Shown here piece after piece: positions 1-12,995 of a stretch of 64,000 nt of DNA. This DNA comes from Capsicum annuum (lineage: Eukaryota; Streptophyta; Magnoliopsida; Solanales; Solanaceae), in contig NC_061122.1 of the NCBI RefSeq assembly GCF_002878395.1, positions 79,156,577 through 79,220,576 on the forward strand. Direction: 5' to 3'. Numbering within the stretch: the first letter of the stretch is position 1; each line of letters starts with the position of its first letter. The notes under the pieces were generated by a model. It made no database searches and had not been told where the DNA came from. It saw nothing but the letters and a program-made list of their open reading frames with translations. Position numbers and translations under genes: made by a program.

Positions 1-500
1 AATGCCATAACTCCTTCACAAAATATCGAATTTAGGCGAATTTGGTATCAATGGAAATCTTATTCAATTTCCTACACAATGAAAAGTCAAAATCTTAAAA
101 ATTCAATATGGAATAAATATTAATCATTTTGGAAGTTATCCTTTAACATTCTAGGAATGAATTTAACCTAGAAAAGTTTGGGGCATTACAATATCTCCGC
201 CCTTGGGAACATTTGTCCTTGAATGTGGCTAATTAGGCTGAAATCACTGAGGAATCTAAGGCTATAAGCTATTATGCACAACTAAAATAAACTGTATGAC
301 TGAATCCCAATGTAGTGGGCTACTGAACCGATCTGTGAGTGCATGAGCTTTCATGAAAATAGCTATATGGCTGAGATCAAAATGAGAGAGTCAACTTACG
401 AGTAGCCATTACTTTAGGCTGGATCTGATTTTGTAAGAGAAAAAAAATGAGAGGTTTATAACATGAAAACTCAGGGTATTACAATATCTCCCCCTTGGGA
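1..500 (-). mobile_element. LTR-retrotransposon remnants with two polypurine-tract/LTR junctions
   Basis: Read on the minus strand, two sites show a purine-rich tract followed by a TGTAAT(A/G)CCC start, at about 206-181 and about 499-474. This is the usual arrangement of a polypurine tract followed by the 5' end of an LTR in plant Ty3/gypsy elements. The two junctions are 293 bp apart, so this is either a short LTR fragment duplicated or two nested remnants. No coding frame survives. The family assignment (Tekay/Del-like) is an inference from the TGTAA(C/T) start. Confidence 0.45.
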
Positions 501-3500
501 TCATTCGTCCCTGAATGATACTAACTTGGTTGAGATACTAGGAAAAGACTGAGATGATATGCGGGATACTTATGAACTGAATCATGACTTAATATCTGAA
601 TCTGAAACTGATACATAATGCATATACTGAGCTAAATCTGCAATTTATATGGATGCGAACAAACTACCTCTTGAAATGGACATACTCACGAAGTTTCTGG
701 TAGTAAGACTAGTCTAAATCGGAAGATGGAAAAGCTATAGAGATTTGTCTGTTTGACTGTTACACTAGATTTCTAGCTCTACAGACTGAATCAAATTGAA
801 CGCTCATACCCCGATGGAGCATTTATTCAATGCTTTTCTAAGAAACTCTAACTATATTAGGGAGTAAAGAACTTTGGGCATGATCTGAACAAGACCTCTG
901 AATAAGGAATCACAATATTGCTACGTCTTCATTGCATGGAACATAGACCTATAATTCATAAGCTAGGATAGAATTTCTAGGCCTTAAGCAATGCAACTTC
1001 TTACTTTCAAACCTAGCAACACTTTCCAAACACTCTCTCTACTATACTATTGCTCTCAAATACCATACATGCTTGATTCAACTTATAATTCTCACATGGC
1101 ATTGATGAATCCGTCTATTAAAGTCTAAAATGTACTAAATTCTCTCATCATGGTCAAGCCTAACTCAAAATCACAAGGTACTGCACATAACACCATAATA
1201 CTAGTCTGAACCACTAATTCAATACCCCAAGCATTGTCATAACTACTCACTCTAGGATGATTCTCCTTATCACTTTAATAGCTAAATTCAACTTCTTAGT
1301 ATAAATTCATTAATGCACCACACACCTATCCTCCTATATACAAACATAACATTCAAGCCTATCTTCATAACCACATGTGCACTTCTAAACAAACACCCAT
1401 AAAGGCATCCTTCTCATATTCTCTAATACCTCTATCAATAACAACTTCCATGCACTATTCAATTCTTAGAAAAACACACATAAAATATTCTCAACTAACC
1501 AAGTCACACACAAAAGCTTCACCTCAATATTTTCCACCTGTAGACTTACATTTAACAACCATGCAACTATTTTCTTCTATAACATAACACATTTACTCTT
1601 TTCAATCTACACACTATCATCACTCTCTTTACCTAGGGGAGTTCACTGAAAGGTTGGAATGCCAGGGTTTGAAATATGAAGGGATTCTAAGCAGAACTTG
1701 ACACTTTAATGAGGCTTGAGGAATAGAGTATTCAAGCCATGGATTCACTGAAGAGATCTAATCTGAGGATGTACATGATATAAATATAGACTTCGATAAT
1801 CGTTAAGGGTGTTGCATGAGTACTGGAACTGACCATACTGTAAGGCCTGAATTTAGAGTTCATAACTCATGGAATGTGATTCTAACTACTGGACGAACTC
1901 GAACTCCTCTTACTAGGGACTGGGAGAGTACATAACTCTCTATTATATGCATGAACATGAACTATGATCATGGAGATGACACGTAAGGCATGAGTAGATA
2001 TTGGGATGACTGAAAAACAAATACTGAAATAAGAATGGGTGAGCCACATCCTCACTTTCTGATGTTCTACGCTATACTGGCATCACTACTAGCATCTGGA
2101 AGTCTGACTTTTGCATCATCTCCCCCTTAGCTTTAAGTCGTCACTCTATGTCTATGGAACTCTTACTAAATTCTAAACTAAACTACAATCACTGCACTCT
2201 AGAGTCTGGAACACAACAAAACACACAAGTAATAAACTTACTCTGAAAGACTACACCTGAAAGTGTAAAACCCACTACCAATACTTCCTTCCGAGGTACA
2301 ATAATCTTCATAAGTGTAACCATATCCTAAGTTCACACCATCTAGAGCTTCAACTCTTATTTTTATTTGCTCAATCTTCAAGGATTCAAACTTAGATTCT
2401 AACACTTAACACGAATATTATAAACCTTTAATAAACCATACTACTTCCTTCATACTCTGCTAATATCACATAAGATCACATCTCCAAACTTATATCTCTA
2501 AACCATGAAAATTAAGATCATATCAAGAAGGCTCAACATCATCAATCGAAACTCCTTAACTTAGCTATTTAGAACAACATATACCAACTAACTAGTCTTC
2601 TTCCACTTAACAACTCAACGGTACTACCAACCACACAAAACACATAATAACCTTAGAAAATAAAGAAATCCTATATCACCTTAGGCATACTTCTTCATCA
2701 TTCATACAACATCATACTTAATCACAAAAAACAAACTCAAACTCTTGCATACACTGTTCAAGCCTACTAGATCACCTCCTAGCATCACTAACCAAAAAAT
2801 TATTTCATCCACTTTGATGAATTCGAACTTAATGTCTAGTGCTAAACATACTTCAACAACCCAATCTTACATACAATTCTCTCTTGGAAGCTATGAAATG
2901 AAACATCATGAAACACTAGTCCACTAGAATCTCATAACAACAATAATCTATCGTAACCATATGGCCTATCTTATTTACAATCCATTAACACATCCTTCTT
3001 CTACCCATCATCACTATTTACCCTTCTATATACCTAAATTAATGGTATTCAATCACCAAACACCTTCACCAATAACCGACTCTTTTCTAACATAATAAAT
3101 ATCGTTAATAACTCCTTCCGTACTTCAAGCAAGCAATAATTTCATCTTAACTAATAACTACCTCTCTTCATTTCACTAAACTAATAGACAAGGACATATC
3201 ACCTTAATAAAACTAGACAACATGCCTAAGTTTATCTCTGTACTTTCTATCAATCGTCATTCTCACTTTTCTTGTCACTACTCTTCTATACCCAACTTAA
3301 AACTATAATAGGGTCCTGCTATTTATAAATCATAACATTGAGGTTCATAATATCCCTTGAATGCAAACTCTATACAATAATCTAGGTTTATACTATCTCC
3401 TCTTATGAGAACTATCTGTACTGAAGGAATAATGAGGAATCTAAATGCATATCTAATTTGGTATCAACTGAACAACTCATAAGGATAAGGACCTAACTTT

Positions 3501-3700
3501 CAACTTGAGGGACTTATGACACACTAGAGAGCTCCTCCCAAGCCCCTTTGTGTGACTTCTGAAACTTCTACTAGCAAATCTGAAAGCATTATCTAGGGAA
3601 GAATTGGAACTTGTTAATTATGTTAGCTCAAGAATAATACATAGATAAGGAATTTTGAGGTAACACATGAATAAATAGAAGATTTTGAAGGAACAACTTT
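501..3700. other. Non-coding AT-rich DNA, probably decayed retrotransposon
   Basis: No reading frame above about 70 codons is convincing here. Codon use is random and no known protein motif was recognised. A pyrimidine tract resembling those at about 200 and 490 recurs at about 2,119-2,130, which suggests that part of this stretch is internal sequence of the same LTR family. Otherwise I see no structured feature. Confidence 0.4.
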
Positions 3701-6430
3701 ACTGCATGATCTAGAGTATGAAAGGAGAGAAACTTTTCTTAAATTCCTTGGTGGTACTACCTTAGCTACAACTCGTGGTTACGAGTCGTAAGAAGAGGCT
3801 ATGAGTCAGGGGTCAACTCGTAATCAAAAATAGCCTTTTCACAGCTTTTTAGTTGAGGGCACTTTAGACATTTTTCACTTAAAACCCTTTAGACCCCATA
3901 GCCATAAAACACTTTTAGGGCATTCATTCCTAAATTTAACAGATTAAACACTCTCAAAGCTCTCTTAAAATTCTCTCAAGGAAGAAACTTAGTGTTTCCA
4001 AGAAGTGGTCATCTAAGGGCTCAAGGGGTTGATTACTCTCTATAAACTTTTGTAATCTAGGCATGTTACTCTTTCCTTTGTTAATTTTACAAAATCATGT
4101 GATTTCAAGTATTGTTCATGGGGTATTGATGTTGGGTTTTGAACTATGGGTTGAGGGTTTTGAATATAAAGGGTTTAAATGCCTCTTCTATGATATTTGT
4201 GAACTTGTTTTGTTTAAATTAATGGCTGGTATATGCTTTGGGTGCATAGGAATGGCGGATGGACATGGGTACAGTGGAATCCCTAAAATTGGTAAATCAT
4301 GGAATTAGGGGTACAAAGGAATCCCTAAATTAATTGGTTTAGTATGGGAATTGGTAACAACCTCAACCCACTTGCATAATTGGTTTTTAAATATACATCA
4401 TCACTTGGTTTGATTTATTTCTCAATATTAATGTATGACATAATTAGTAAATTGGATGGTAATAGTCTTGAAAATCTTGTGGGGTATATGGGAATCTCCC
4501 AAGTAAATTTTATAATGGAGTATGCGGGGTACACGATACTCCCAAAATCTTGGGTTAATGTTATTGCTTGTAAGCTATAATCGGTATGACAATACCACTT
4601 AATAACGCCTTAATAATTGACTCCTGGAATTAGTGGTTTGGTTATGTATTAAATATTTTAATTGGGCAATAATGGGGGAAATGCTAGCTAGCCCTGAAGG
4701 TGTGAGTCCAAAGAACGGACACTGAAAACTTATGTTTACTGACATGAGGATTGGTCTTGATGGACAAGTACTTGTGGGGTGCAAAGGAATCCCCCAATTG
4801 CACATATGTACATATGTATCATAGAGGGTGAAGGGTACAAGGGAATCCCCGGCCACCTATGGTATCTCCAATTCATGCGGCTAACACGCACTGGGGCCCA
4901 TCTAGGGGGTAACACTAGAACCATATAGCATGTGGCTGGATTTATGATAGTGAAGCTACACAACCCAGGTTAAGGTTTTAAAGTTCATGCTAAACTTTGT
5001 TCCTTTTTCAGGCATGATATATAGATACATATATGTTATTATATATAGTTATGTGCATTGGTTTGACTTGGTTTTAGATTGATTGCATTACTTTATCTGT
5101 ATCCCTGAGTTACATGCTAGTTTTTACCTGCTAACCATCTTCGAATGTTGTATCCCCATGCAATGCAAGAACTGACCATACTTCCACTCATCCTGCTTAG
5201 TGACTAGGTGATTCAGGGATAACTTTTGAGTCTGATTGAAGTGGTGAGCTTTTATACTTCTAAAGACCCCATTTTATGCTATGGATTTCCTTATGTCTTT
5301 ACTATTTCTTTTGGTGTTTGTTTTGTCTATGGTCGAGGGCATGTCCCGGCTGGATATTTTTTGTTATTTATTAGAGGCTTGGTTGGGCAACTGATCTAGG
5401 GTGGATTTATGCATTTCAGTGTTGTTATCCGGGCTTTTTTAGCTTTATTTTGAGGACTTCTTGTGTGCTTAATGTGTTAAAAATGATATAATTGAGCATC
5501 TAAGTGTTTTAAGTATTTGATTACAATGTTTAAGGTGTAGTTCAAACAAGTTTGTACTTAATTTGGTCACTTAGAGTTCAAATGAGAAAACTAGAGTTAC
5601 TAGCTTGAGTTAGGTGTTGTTCTAGTTGATCTTGATGGATTCTAGTGAATGTAAAGAGTTCATAAGATTATTATTATATAATTATGTGTGGAACAACTTT
5701 TTTATAGTGTTCAAAGTTCAATTGAATTAAGCCTAGAGTCGAACAAAAAGTTAAAGATCAAAAAGGGCAAAACTAATTCTTAGCTTAAGTTTCTAGTTCG
5801 TTGTCCTTGATATTGTGTTGTTTTGAGCTCTAATCCATGGTTTTTGATGCTATAGGATGATTGGTGAGTTGATTGTGATGATATATGGATGATAAAAAAT
5901 CTGGAAATCAAGTGAAAACAACACTACAAGGCTTGGGATGGAAAGACATGGAGATGGCTTATAAGATCACTTTCCAGTGTGTCACCGCGATGGAGGGGCA
6001 TCGCACACCCTATTCCGCCAGTATAAGCAACACGTCACACACCCCATTTTATGGGAATAATCAATGCATCGCATACCCATCGAGAGACCATGGTCATAAA
6101 ATCAACCTTGTAATCAACAACTAAGATAAGCAATCTAACCAGTGAAGTTCAATAGCTTACTAGGATTGTTCGCAGTGCTTGAACCCTGGGGATCTCTTTA
6201 TTGATTGTCCAAGACTCTTACTTTCTGCATTGTTTACTTTATTTTTAATTCATAACTCAAACACTCTGTTGTCACGTTTGCAACACTTTAATCTCAATCG
6301 TTAAACTTGAATTGGGTAGTTGCTTAACACTAGTCCCTGTGGAATCCATACTTGATTTCTAAAGGGCCACTTTACTACTTGGTGAGACTACGTACACTTG
6401 TGTGTGCTGTTGGACGCAACAACTACTGTG
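3700..6430 (+). mobile_element. LTR-like repeat blocks of Ty3/gypsy type, no coding capacity
   Basis: The block from 3,760 to about 5,480 contains repeated short phrases of the type 'ggggtac(a)aggaatccc' (around 4,310, 4,778, 4,836), alternating ACTCGTAATC/GAGTCGTAA motifs near 3,770-3,825, and 'gtcgagggcatgtcccgg' near 5,333. These are typical of long plant LTRs. The block from 5,480 to 6,420 holds the 'gtgtcaccgcgatgg...gcatcgcac' motif near 5,980 and a 'gtccctgtgg...ccatacttgatt' stretch near 6,334, typical of LTR 3' ends. Exact ends and a TSD were not found. Confidence 0.45.
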
Positions 6431-6869
6431 GACATGGGTAGTATTGGTTGGTTGTTTGGTTATTGGTGGTTGGTTTTGGATTATATACTTATCGTAATAT
6501 CGTTAAATTAATATTTTTTTATCTTATTATATATTCAAAATTCATCCGGCATAGGGTGTAAGGTGGTCGATGGTTTGGATATTGAAGGCAGTCTCTGGTC
6601 CTGATTGGATTTGAGATACTCATCACGGCTAGGCCTTGATTTGGGTCGTGACACAAAGAGACTAAAAGTACCCCACTTTAGCATATACAAGGGATGAAAT
6701 ATGCTGAAGTTTATATTTAAGGAACAAAAATAAGCCACCTCTCATAGATAAGGCAGGAAATTACATGGGATGACCCCAAAAGTGAGTGGCTTTGGATTTT
6801 TGACCTCCATAAGAAAAATCCTTAAAGACTAGCCTTCTTTCTTTTTTATGTATGGTAAAAGTGTATTTT

Positions 6870-7330
6870 TGTCTCTCTACACCTCAAATATTTTTAAATT
6901 TTTCATTCTCATTTGTCTCTCAACTTCTATTTTAATTTTTTTTTACCTTAACTTTTATTTTTTTTTCTTGTTTTAATTCATTTGTCTCAACTTTTGTTTT
7001 TTCTTTTACTTTTTTTCTCATTTTTATTTTTTTCTCAAGCATTATTTATTTCTTCATTTCTCTCTTTTTTTAATTCATTGGTCTCAATCTCTATTTTTTT
7101 TTATCATTTCTCTTTTCTCATTTTTTTTTTCATTTTTCTCAAACTTTATTTTTATTTTTTCTTCTTATGTTTGTTTTCTCAATATATTTTTTTTACTTTT
7201 TTTTGTTTTTTATTCTTCTCTTTTTCTTAGCCTTTATTTTTTTTTTGGTTTTTTTTCTTTTTTTCTTAATCTCTGTTTTCATTTCTCTATTTTCTTTGTT
7301 CTCTTTTTTTTGTTTACTTCTATTATATTT
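6870..7330. repeat. Left T-rich arm of an inverted structure around the satellite
   Basis: This stretch is almost pure T with interspersed CTC and ATT words. It is matched in inverted, imperfect form by the A-rich block at 9,970-10,380. At the outer edges the words 'acctcaaatatttttaaa' (6,881 on) and 'tttaaaaatatttgagat' (10,361 on) are reverse complements apart from one base, so the arms are related and not merely both low in complexity. No real gene lies here. Confidence 0.6.
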
Positions 7331-7384
7331 TGCTAATAAATAAAAAATTGAATAATCCTCAAAAAGACCTTCTTTTGATGACAT

Positions 7385-9970
7385 CAAAGAAAATTTAAGG
7401 GCATGAATTATTGTTAGGAAGTCCTTTGGGATAAGTCTTGTCTTTAAGACAAAAATTACAGAATAACTCATAAATCAAGACACAATGTGGTAGTGTCAAG
7501 TCTTGCTTTTGGAGCATAACTTGTTGTTTGAAAATCCTTAAGTTGAGTCTTGCTTCTAAGCCAAGATTTATAGAACATCTCATAAATCAAAAAATAATAT
7601 GGTAGTGTCAACACTTATCCATTTGGTATAACTTATTCTTTTGGGAGGTTCTTGAGCTAAGTCTTGACGTAGAGGCAAGACTAATAGAGCATCATATAAA
7701 TCAAGACACAATATGATAGTGACAACTCTTATTCATAGAGCATAACTTGTCGGCTAAGTCGTGCCTCTAAGGCAAGAGTTCTAAAATATCTCATAAATCA
7801 AGACACGTGTGGTAGCATTAACTATTGCCCATAGGGCTTAACTTGTTGTTTGAAAGTCCTTGGACTAATTTATGCCTCTAAGGAAAGAGTTATAGAACAT
7901 CTCATAAATCAAGATATAATATGGTAGTGTCAACTCTTACCCACGGGGCATCACTTATTGTTTGAAAGTCCTTGATTTATAAAATATCTCGTAAATCAAG
8001 ACACAATGTGATAGTGTTAAATCTTGCCCATGGAGCATAACTTGTTGTTTAAAAGTTCTTGGGCTAGGTCTTGCCTCTAAAGCAAGAGTTATAGAGCATC
8101 TTATAAATCAAAACATTATGTGATAGTGTCAACTAGGGGTGTTCATGGGCCGGTTTGGGTCGGTTATTAGTCAAAATCATAACCAAACCTACTTAGTCGG
8201 TTTTTAAATTTCTAAAACCAAACCAAATAAAAAATAACAATCAATTTCGTTCTTGTCGGTTTAGTTCGGTTTGGTTCGATTTATAACTTTAGCTAATGAT
8301 AAAATTTAAAAATTTAAAAAACAAATTCAATCTAACATATGAGATGTCAACCGAGTATTGTATCTCAACCTTAAAACTACGATGTCAACTGAGTGTTATA
8401 CTTCGGCAAAACCATGACAACACCAGATGAACACTTCTAAGAAAATATTTAAAAACAATATTTAACAGAATGGTATGATAAACCCCCCTCAAAAGGTGAA
8501 CACATAAATTTCTTGCTCAACAAGGTTCAAAAAGAAAGTTAAAATTAGTGATTGTCTATAGTCTAATGAATCTTAGCTGTAAATTTCAATATACAACAAG
8601 ATATTATTTTCACAATTAGTATCAGTTGTCATTCAAAATGCGAAATTTATTTAGAATCTCATCAGGTACTGTCAACTGGATGAATACATATGACTGAATG
8701 TGTTACGACTAAAGTTAAATCATGATTAAAATATAAAATGTAACAAATATTTAGATCGTATTTATGAATAATATATAAATAATTATAATATATATATATA
8801 TATCGGTTTGGTTTGGTTATTTTATCGGTTATTTTAGAGTAAAACCAATCCAAACCAAATTAGTATCGGTTTTTGAAAATTCAAAACCAAACCTAACCAA
8901 ATATCAATTTTTTTAATTGGTTTGGTTTAGATCGCGATACGATTTGATTAAAAAACAAACAGTGAACATCCCTAGTGTCAACTCTTATCCATGGGGCGTA
9001 GCTTGTTGTTTTGAAAGTCTTTGGGTTAAGTCCTACCTCTAAGTCAAGAGTTATAGAATAACTCATAAATTAAAATACAATGGGGTAATATTAACTCTTG
9101 CCCATAGGGCACAACTTGTTGCCTGATAGCCCTTGGTCTAAGTCTTGCCTCTAAGGGCAGAATTATAAAGTATTTCGTAAATCAATACACAATGTGGTGG
9201 TGTCAACTCTTGCCCATGGAGCATAACTTGTTGTTTGATGGTCATTGGGTTGAGTCGTACCTCTAAGACAAGAGTTATATTGCATTTCATAAGTAAAAAA
9301 CATAATGTGTTGGTGTTGACTCTTGCCCAATGTACGTAACTTTTTTGAAAATTCTTGGGATAAGTCGAGCCCCTAAGGCAAGAGTTATAAAATATCTCAT
9401 AAATGAAGACATAACGTGATAGTGTCAACTTTTGCCCATAGGGCATAATTTATTATTTGAATGTTCTTGAGCTAGTCTTGCCTAAGGTAGGTAGGAGTTA
9501 TAGAATATCTTATAAATGAAGAAATAACGTGATAGTATCAACTCTTGCCCACGAGGAATAATTTATTGTTTGAAAATTCTTGAGCTAAGTCTTGCCTCTA
9601 AGGCAAGAGTTGTATAACATATCATAAATGAAGACATAACGTGGTAGTGTCAACTCTTGTCTGAGGGGCATAATTTGTTGTTTGAAAGTCCTTGAGCTAA
9701 GTCTTCCTTCTAAGGCAAGAGTTGTAAAATAATTCATAAATAAAAACATAATGTGGTAGAGTAAACTCCTGCCTATGGGGCATAATTTGTTGTCTGAAAG
9801 TCTTTGAGCTAAGTCTTGCCTCTAAGCTAAGAGCGATAAAATATCTCATAAATAAAAACACAATGTGATAGTGTCAACTCTTGCCCATGAAATATAACTT
9901 CTTATTTGAAAGTCATAAGTCTTGCATCTATAATGTGAAGTGTCAACTCTTACTCATGGAGTGTAACTTG
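7385..9970. repeat. 112-bp tandem satellite array, about 15 copies
   Basis: A unit containing 'cttgcctctaaggcaagagtt', 'cataaatcaagacacaatgtgg', 'gtgtcaactcttgccca' and 'cataacttgttgtttgaaagtc' recurs head to tail. The same landmark falls at 9,602, 9,714 and 9,826, giving a period of exactly 112 bp. Copies have diverged by substitutions and small indels. The array is interrupted once by a MULE-like element at 8,135-8,973. Removing that leaves about 1.74 kb, roughly 15 units. Each unit holds the short inverted pair 'cttgcctctaaggcaag', able to form a small hairpin. No coding frame is conserved between units. Confidence 0.9.
8135..8973. mobile_element. Non-autonomous MULE-like element with perfect 10-bp TSD
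   Basis: The element begins AGGGGTGTTCA and ends TGAACATCCCT, an 11-bp terminal inverted repeat with one mismatch. The direct repeat AGTGTCAACT sits immediately outside both ends (8,125-8,134 and 8,974-8,983). The uninterrupted satellite unit has this word once, so the insertion is proven by the array itself. A 9-10-bp duplication is typical of Mutator-like elements. The subterminal sequence is rich in 'ggtttggttcggtt' words and their complements. There is no transposase frame. Confidence 0.8.
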
Positions 9971-10380
9971 ATAGTAAGAAATTGAAGAAAAAAATAATAA
10001 TTGCAAAAAAGAAAAAAATAAAGAAAAATATCTTTAAAAATAAGAAAAAAAAAAAATAAAAGATAAAATAAATATAGAAGCTGAGGGAAGAAAAAAATAA
10101 AGATTGAGAAAAAATTTTAAAAATAAAGATTGAGAAAAAAATTTAAAAAAAAAATAAAAATAAAAAAGAGAAAAAATTTTAAAAATAAATAAAAGTTTAG
10201 AAAAGAAAAGTGAAAAAAGTAAGATTGATAAAAACTAAAAAAAATAATAATCAAAGTAAAAAAAAGAAAATTAAAAAAATAAAAGTTGAGAGGAGAAAAG
10301 AGAAAAAAATAAAAATAAAATAAAAAAATAAAAATTAAAAAATAAATAATTATAAAGTTGTTTAAAAATATTTGAGATAT
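9970..10380. repeat. Right A-rich arm of the inverted structure
   Basis: An A-rich low-complexity block with repeated 'aaagattgagaaaaa' words. It mirrors the T-rich arm at 6,870-7,330. The open frames that cross it on the minus strand encode only Phe/Leu/Ile runs and are not genes. Confidence 0.6.
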
Positions 10381-10557
10381 GGACATGCATCGATTTCGAA
10401 ATATTTATTACACCATAAAATTACCAAAATACCCTTGATAGTCATTTAATAAGGAACAAAAAGATATTTATAAAAATTACTACCATGTATAATTCAATTA
10501 CAAAGGTCTAAATAAAAATATAATTAAAATAATAAGTGAGGACAAAACTAATAAATA
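10381..10557 (+). repeat. F2 AT-rich repeat, left part (split by Helitron)
   Basis: This begins with 'catcgatttcgaaatatttatt' and runs through the F2 words 'ccataaaatta', 'aaaatacccttg', 'aataaggaacaaaaagatattt', 'caattacaaaggtctaaat' and 'gaggacaaaactaataaata'. It breaks off at 10,557 and continues at 12,996, so the DNA between is an insertion. The same opening sequence starts the second F2 array near 44,700. Confidence 0.75.
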
Positions 10558-12995
10558 TCTATAATCTATATCTATATCTATATCTATAATCTATAATATA
10601 TTAAAAGTGTGAAGACCCTTAGAAAAGTGATTTGAACTTTTTGTCCTTCATTAAAAGACTTCACAATAGATAAAATCGTCTTTTTATTTTTTTCCTCAAA
10701 TAATTATTATTGACTTTAATAAATATATAAAAAAAAATTAAAACCTCAAATATATAGGAACACTCCCAATTTTATGGAAAATTTTGTTAGGTTTCGGCTA
10801 TAATTAATTAATATTTTTAATTACTTAGATTTCCTTCTAACAATAGTATATTGGTTTTAAGGAAAAAAAATATTAAAACAAACGGGATTAAATTTCAAGA
10901 CAAGCAAACACAAAATTTCCTTTTTTTCTTCTTTAGTAGCATACCACAATTAGTATTACCAAAAAAAAATAAAAAATCATACCAAAATTAGGATTCTAAT
11001 TAAGCAAACAACTCTATATTAAATATGAATTAAAACGTATAAATTATTTTTTAAGTAACTTTTGTTATAAAATAATTATTATTTAATTAATTTTAAAATT
11101 AATTCAAGTCCTTAATAGGTAAACATTCATTATATTTTACACTTTTAAATTATTAAAACTTTACCTTATGTAAAAAAAAAGAAAAAATTCTACAATTTTA
11201 TTTAAGTAATATTTTAAATCAAACTTACAAGAAACATAACTTCTTCTACTTATATTTTTTCTTATTTGATTCAAGTCGTCTTCTTTCATTCACTATGTCC
11301 ATTCTTTTGCCTTTTATTTTTCTAATAGTTTTAATTTTTTTTGTTAGATAGTTTTAAAGATAGATTATATATGCATTATACATAATGAACAATGGACAAT
11401 GAATTTTCCTTATGTTTTTTCTCGCGTTTTTCTTGCAGTTGAAAATTTCAGATTAAAAACTCAACGTAACAAGCATGTTGCCGAATGAAGTAGCCGAAAA
11501 AATTAAAGGTTTATCTCTATACTTTTTATTTCTTTGTTCAAATAATTTTTTTTTGAATGTAGGTGTTTATTATTATTAATTATCTGTTTCTATAATAATC
11601 CACTGTGTTTTTATATGGGTGTATTTATGTGTTGATCGGGTTAAAGGTCCTTAATTATCTTCCGTGTTTGATTTTTATAATATTATTCTTTTTAGGTTGT
11701 TCTCTGTTTTATATTCATATAGATATATATATCTAATTAGGATTAATTGTGCGACTTCTAAAGCCCTTTTGTTTTAAGAGAAATATATAATTAGTTAAAA
11801 GAAACTTTGGTTCGAGAAGTTGAATTTCTTACACAATGAGTGTTTATTATTAGTCATTAATAATTGTTGGATATGATTAACAGATGCAATGATGCATCTA
11901 TTCTGTTTGTTATGTATTTAAAAAGCAATTGATAAGAAATGTTTTTACCATCTATAATCTATATCTATAATCTATCTATAATATTTAAAAGTGTGAAGAC
12001 TTTTAGAAAAGTAATTTAAACTTTTGCCCTTCATTAAAAGACTTTTCTTTAGATAAAACTATCTTTTCACTATTTTTTTAATTTATTATTTAATTATTTT
12101 TTATTATATTAACTAGACTTCCTAAAATATATGGTAAAAAAATTAATTTATACTTCCTAAAATATATGAGACTCCTAAAATATATGGTAGGAGAATTAAT
12201 TAATATTTTTCTTTCTACTGTTCAATTAGAAAAATACTCTTAAAATAGGACTCTATTAAGGAAATACTTCTATAAATATTGAGATGTACATTGAACTAGA
12301 GAACAAACCAGTTTGCCTATTGGGAGAATATGATTGATGCTCATCTAACTTGATTCGATTCTATGTCTAGATTAGTGGATGCTTGATTTTCTAACCCTCA
12401 ACTTCTTCACTGTTTTTATCAGTATAATAGAATTCAACATGTGTGTATATATATATCTTCTTTAATTTCATTCAAAATCATTCTTTAGGGTCAAAACTTT
12501 CGCTCAGACAAGAATTAGTTAGATCAAAATCGAAGCTTTATGATCACTATTATATTTTTTTTTATAGTTTATAGATCGTAGATGAATGTCGGTTGGATAT
12601 GAAGAATTTCTTGTGCAAATGTTTGGTTTAATTGTATTGTTTTGATATCTCTATTATCGTATTATTTTGTTATTGTTTACAGGTGGTAGATGAGTATCGA
12701 ACGACTTTGAGATTTTTTTTGTGTAAAGATTAAATTTAATTGTATTATTTTGATGCCTCTATGATTGTATTATTTTGTTGCAATTTACAGATGGTAGATG
12801 AATGTCAATCGACTTTTAAAACTATTTTTGGTAAAGGTTAGGTTTAATAAATAAATTCTCCATCTTTACATATTCAAAAGATATTAAATTCAATTATTAT
12901 ATTCATCTTTATTATTTAAACAAATATCCTATTTAGTGTAATATTTGAACTCATTAAAATGAGATACACGCGTAAAGCGCGTACACCTAAACTAG
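10558..12995 (+). mobile_element. Non-autonomous Helitron, composite with two 5' ends
   Basis: The insertion begins TC (10,558) after a host A and ends CTAG (12,992-12,995) before a host T, the classical Helitron A|T target. A GC stem ACGCG-TAAAG-CGCGT lies at 12,968-12,982, nine bases before the terminal CTAG. The flanking F2 repeat is continuous if this block is removed. A second copy of the 5' end, also starting A|TC and followed by 'aaaagtgtgaagac', occurs inside at 11,951. There is no Rep/helicase frame. The interior (10,860-11,950) is non-coding and could include captured DNA, but nothing was recognised. Confidence 0.75.

Noticed and set aside
5885..6124. 79-codon frame
   Set aside because: Lies in an LTR-like block; composition and content do not suggest a protein.
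6982..7230. 82-codon frame in the T-rich block
   Set aside because: Almost only Phe, Leu, Ser and Ile from poly-T; low-complexity artefact of the left arm.
7385..9970. Regularly spaced repeats resembling a CRISPR array
   Set aside because: Units are contiguous 112-bp copies with no unique spacers and lie in a plant nuclear context; it is a satellite.
10117..10386. 89-codon minus-strand frame in the A-rich block
   Set aside because: Low-complexity Phe/Leu/Ile translation of the mirrored arm.
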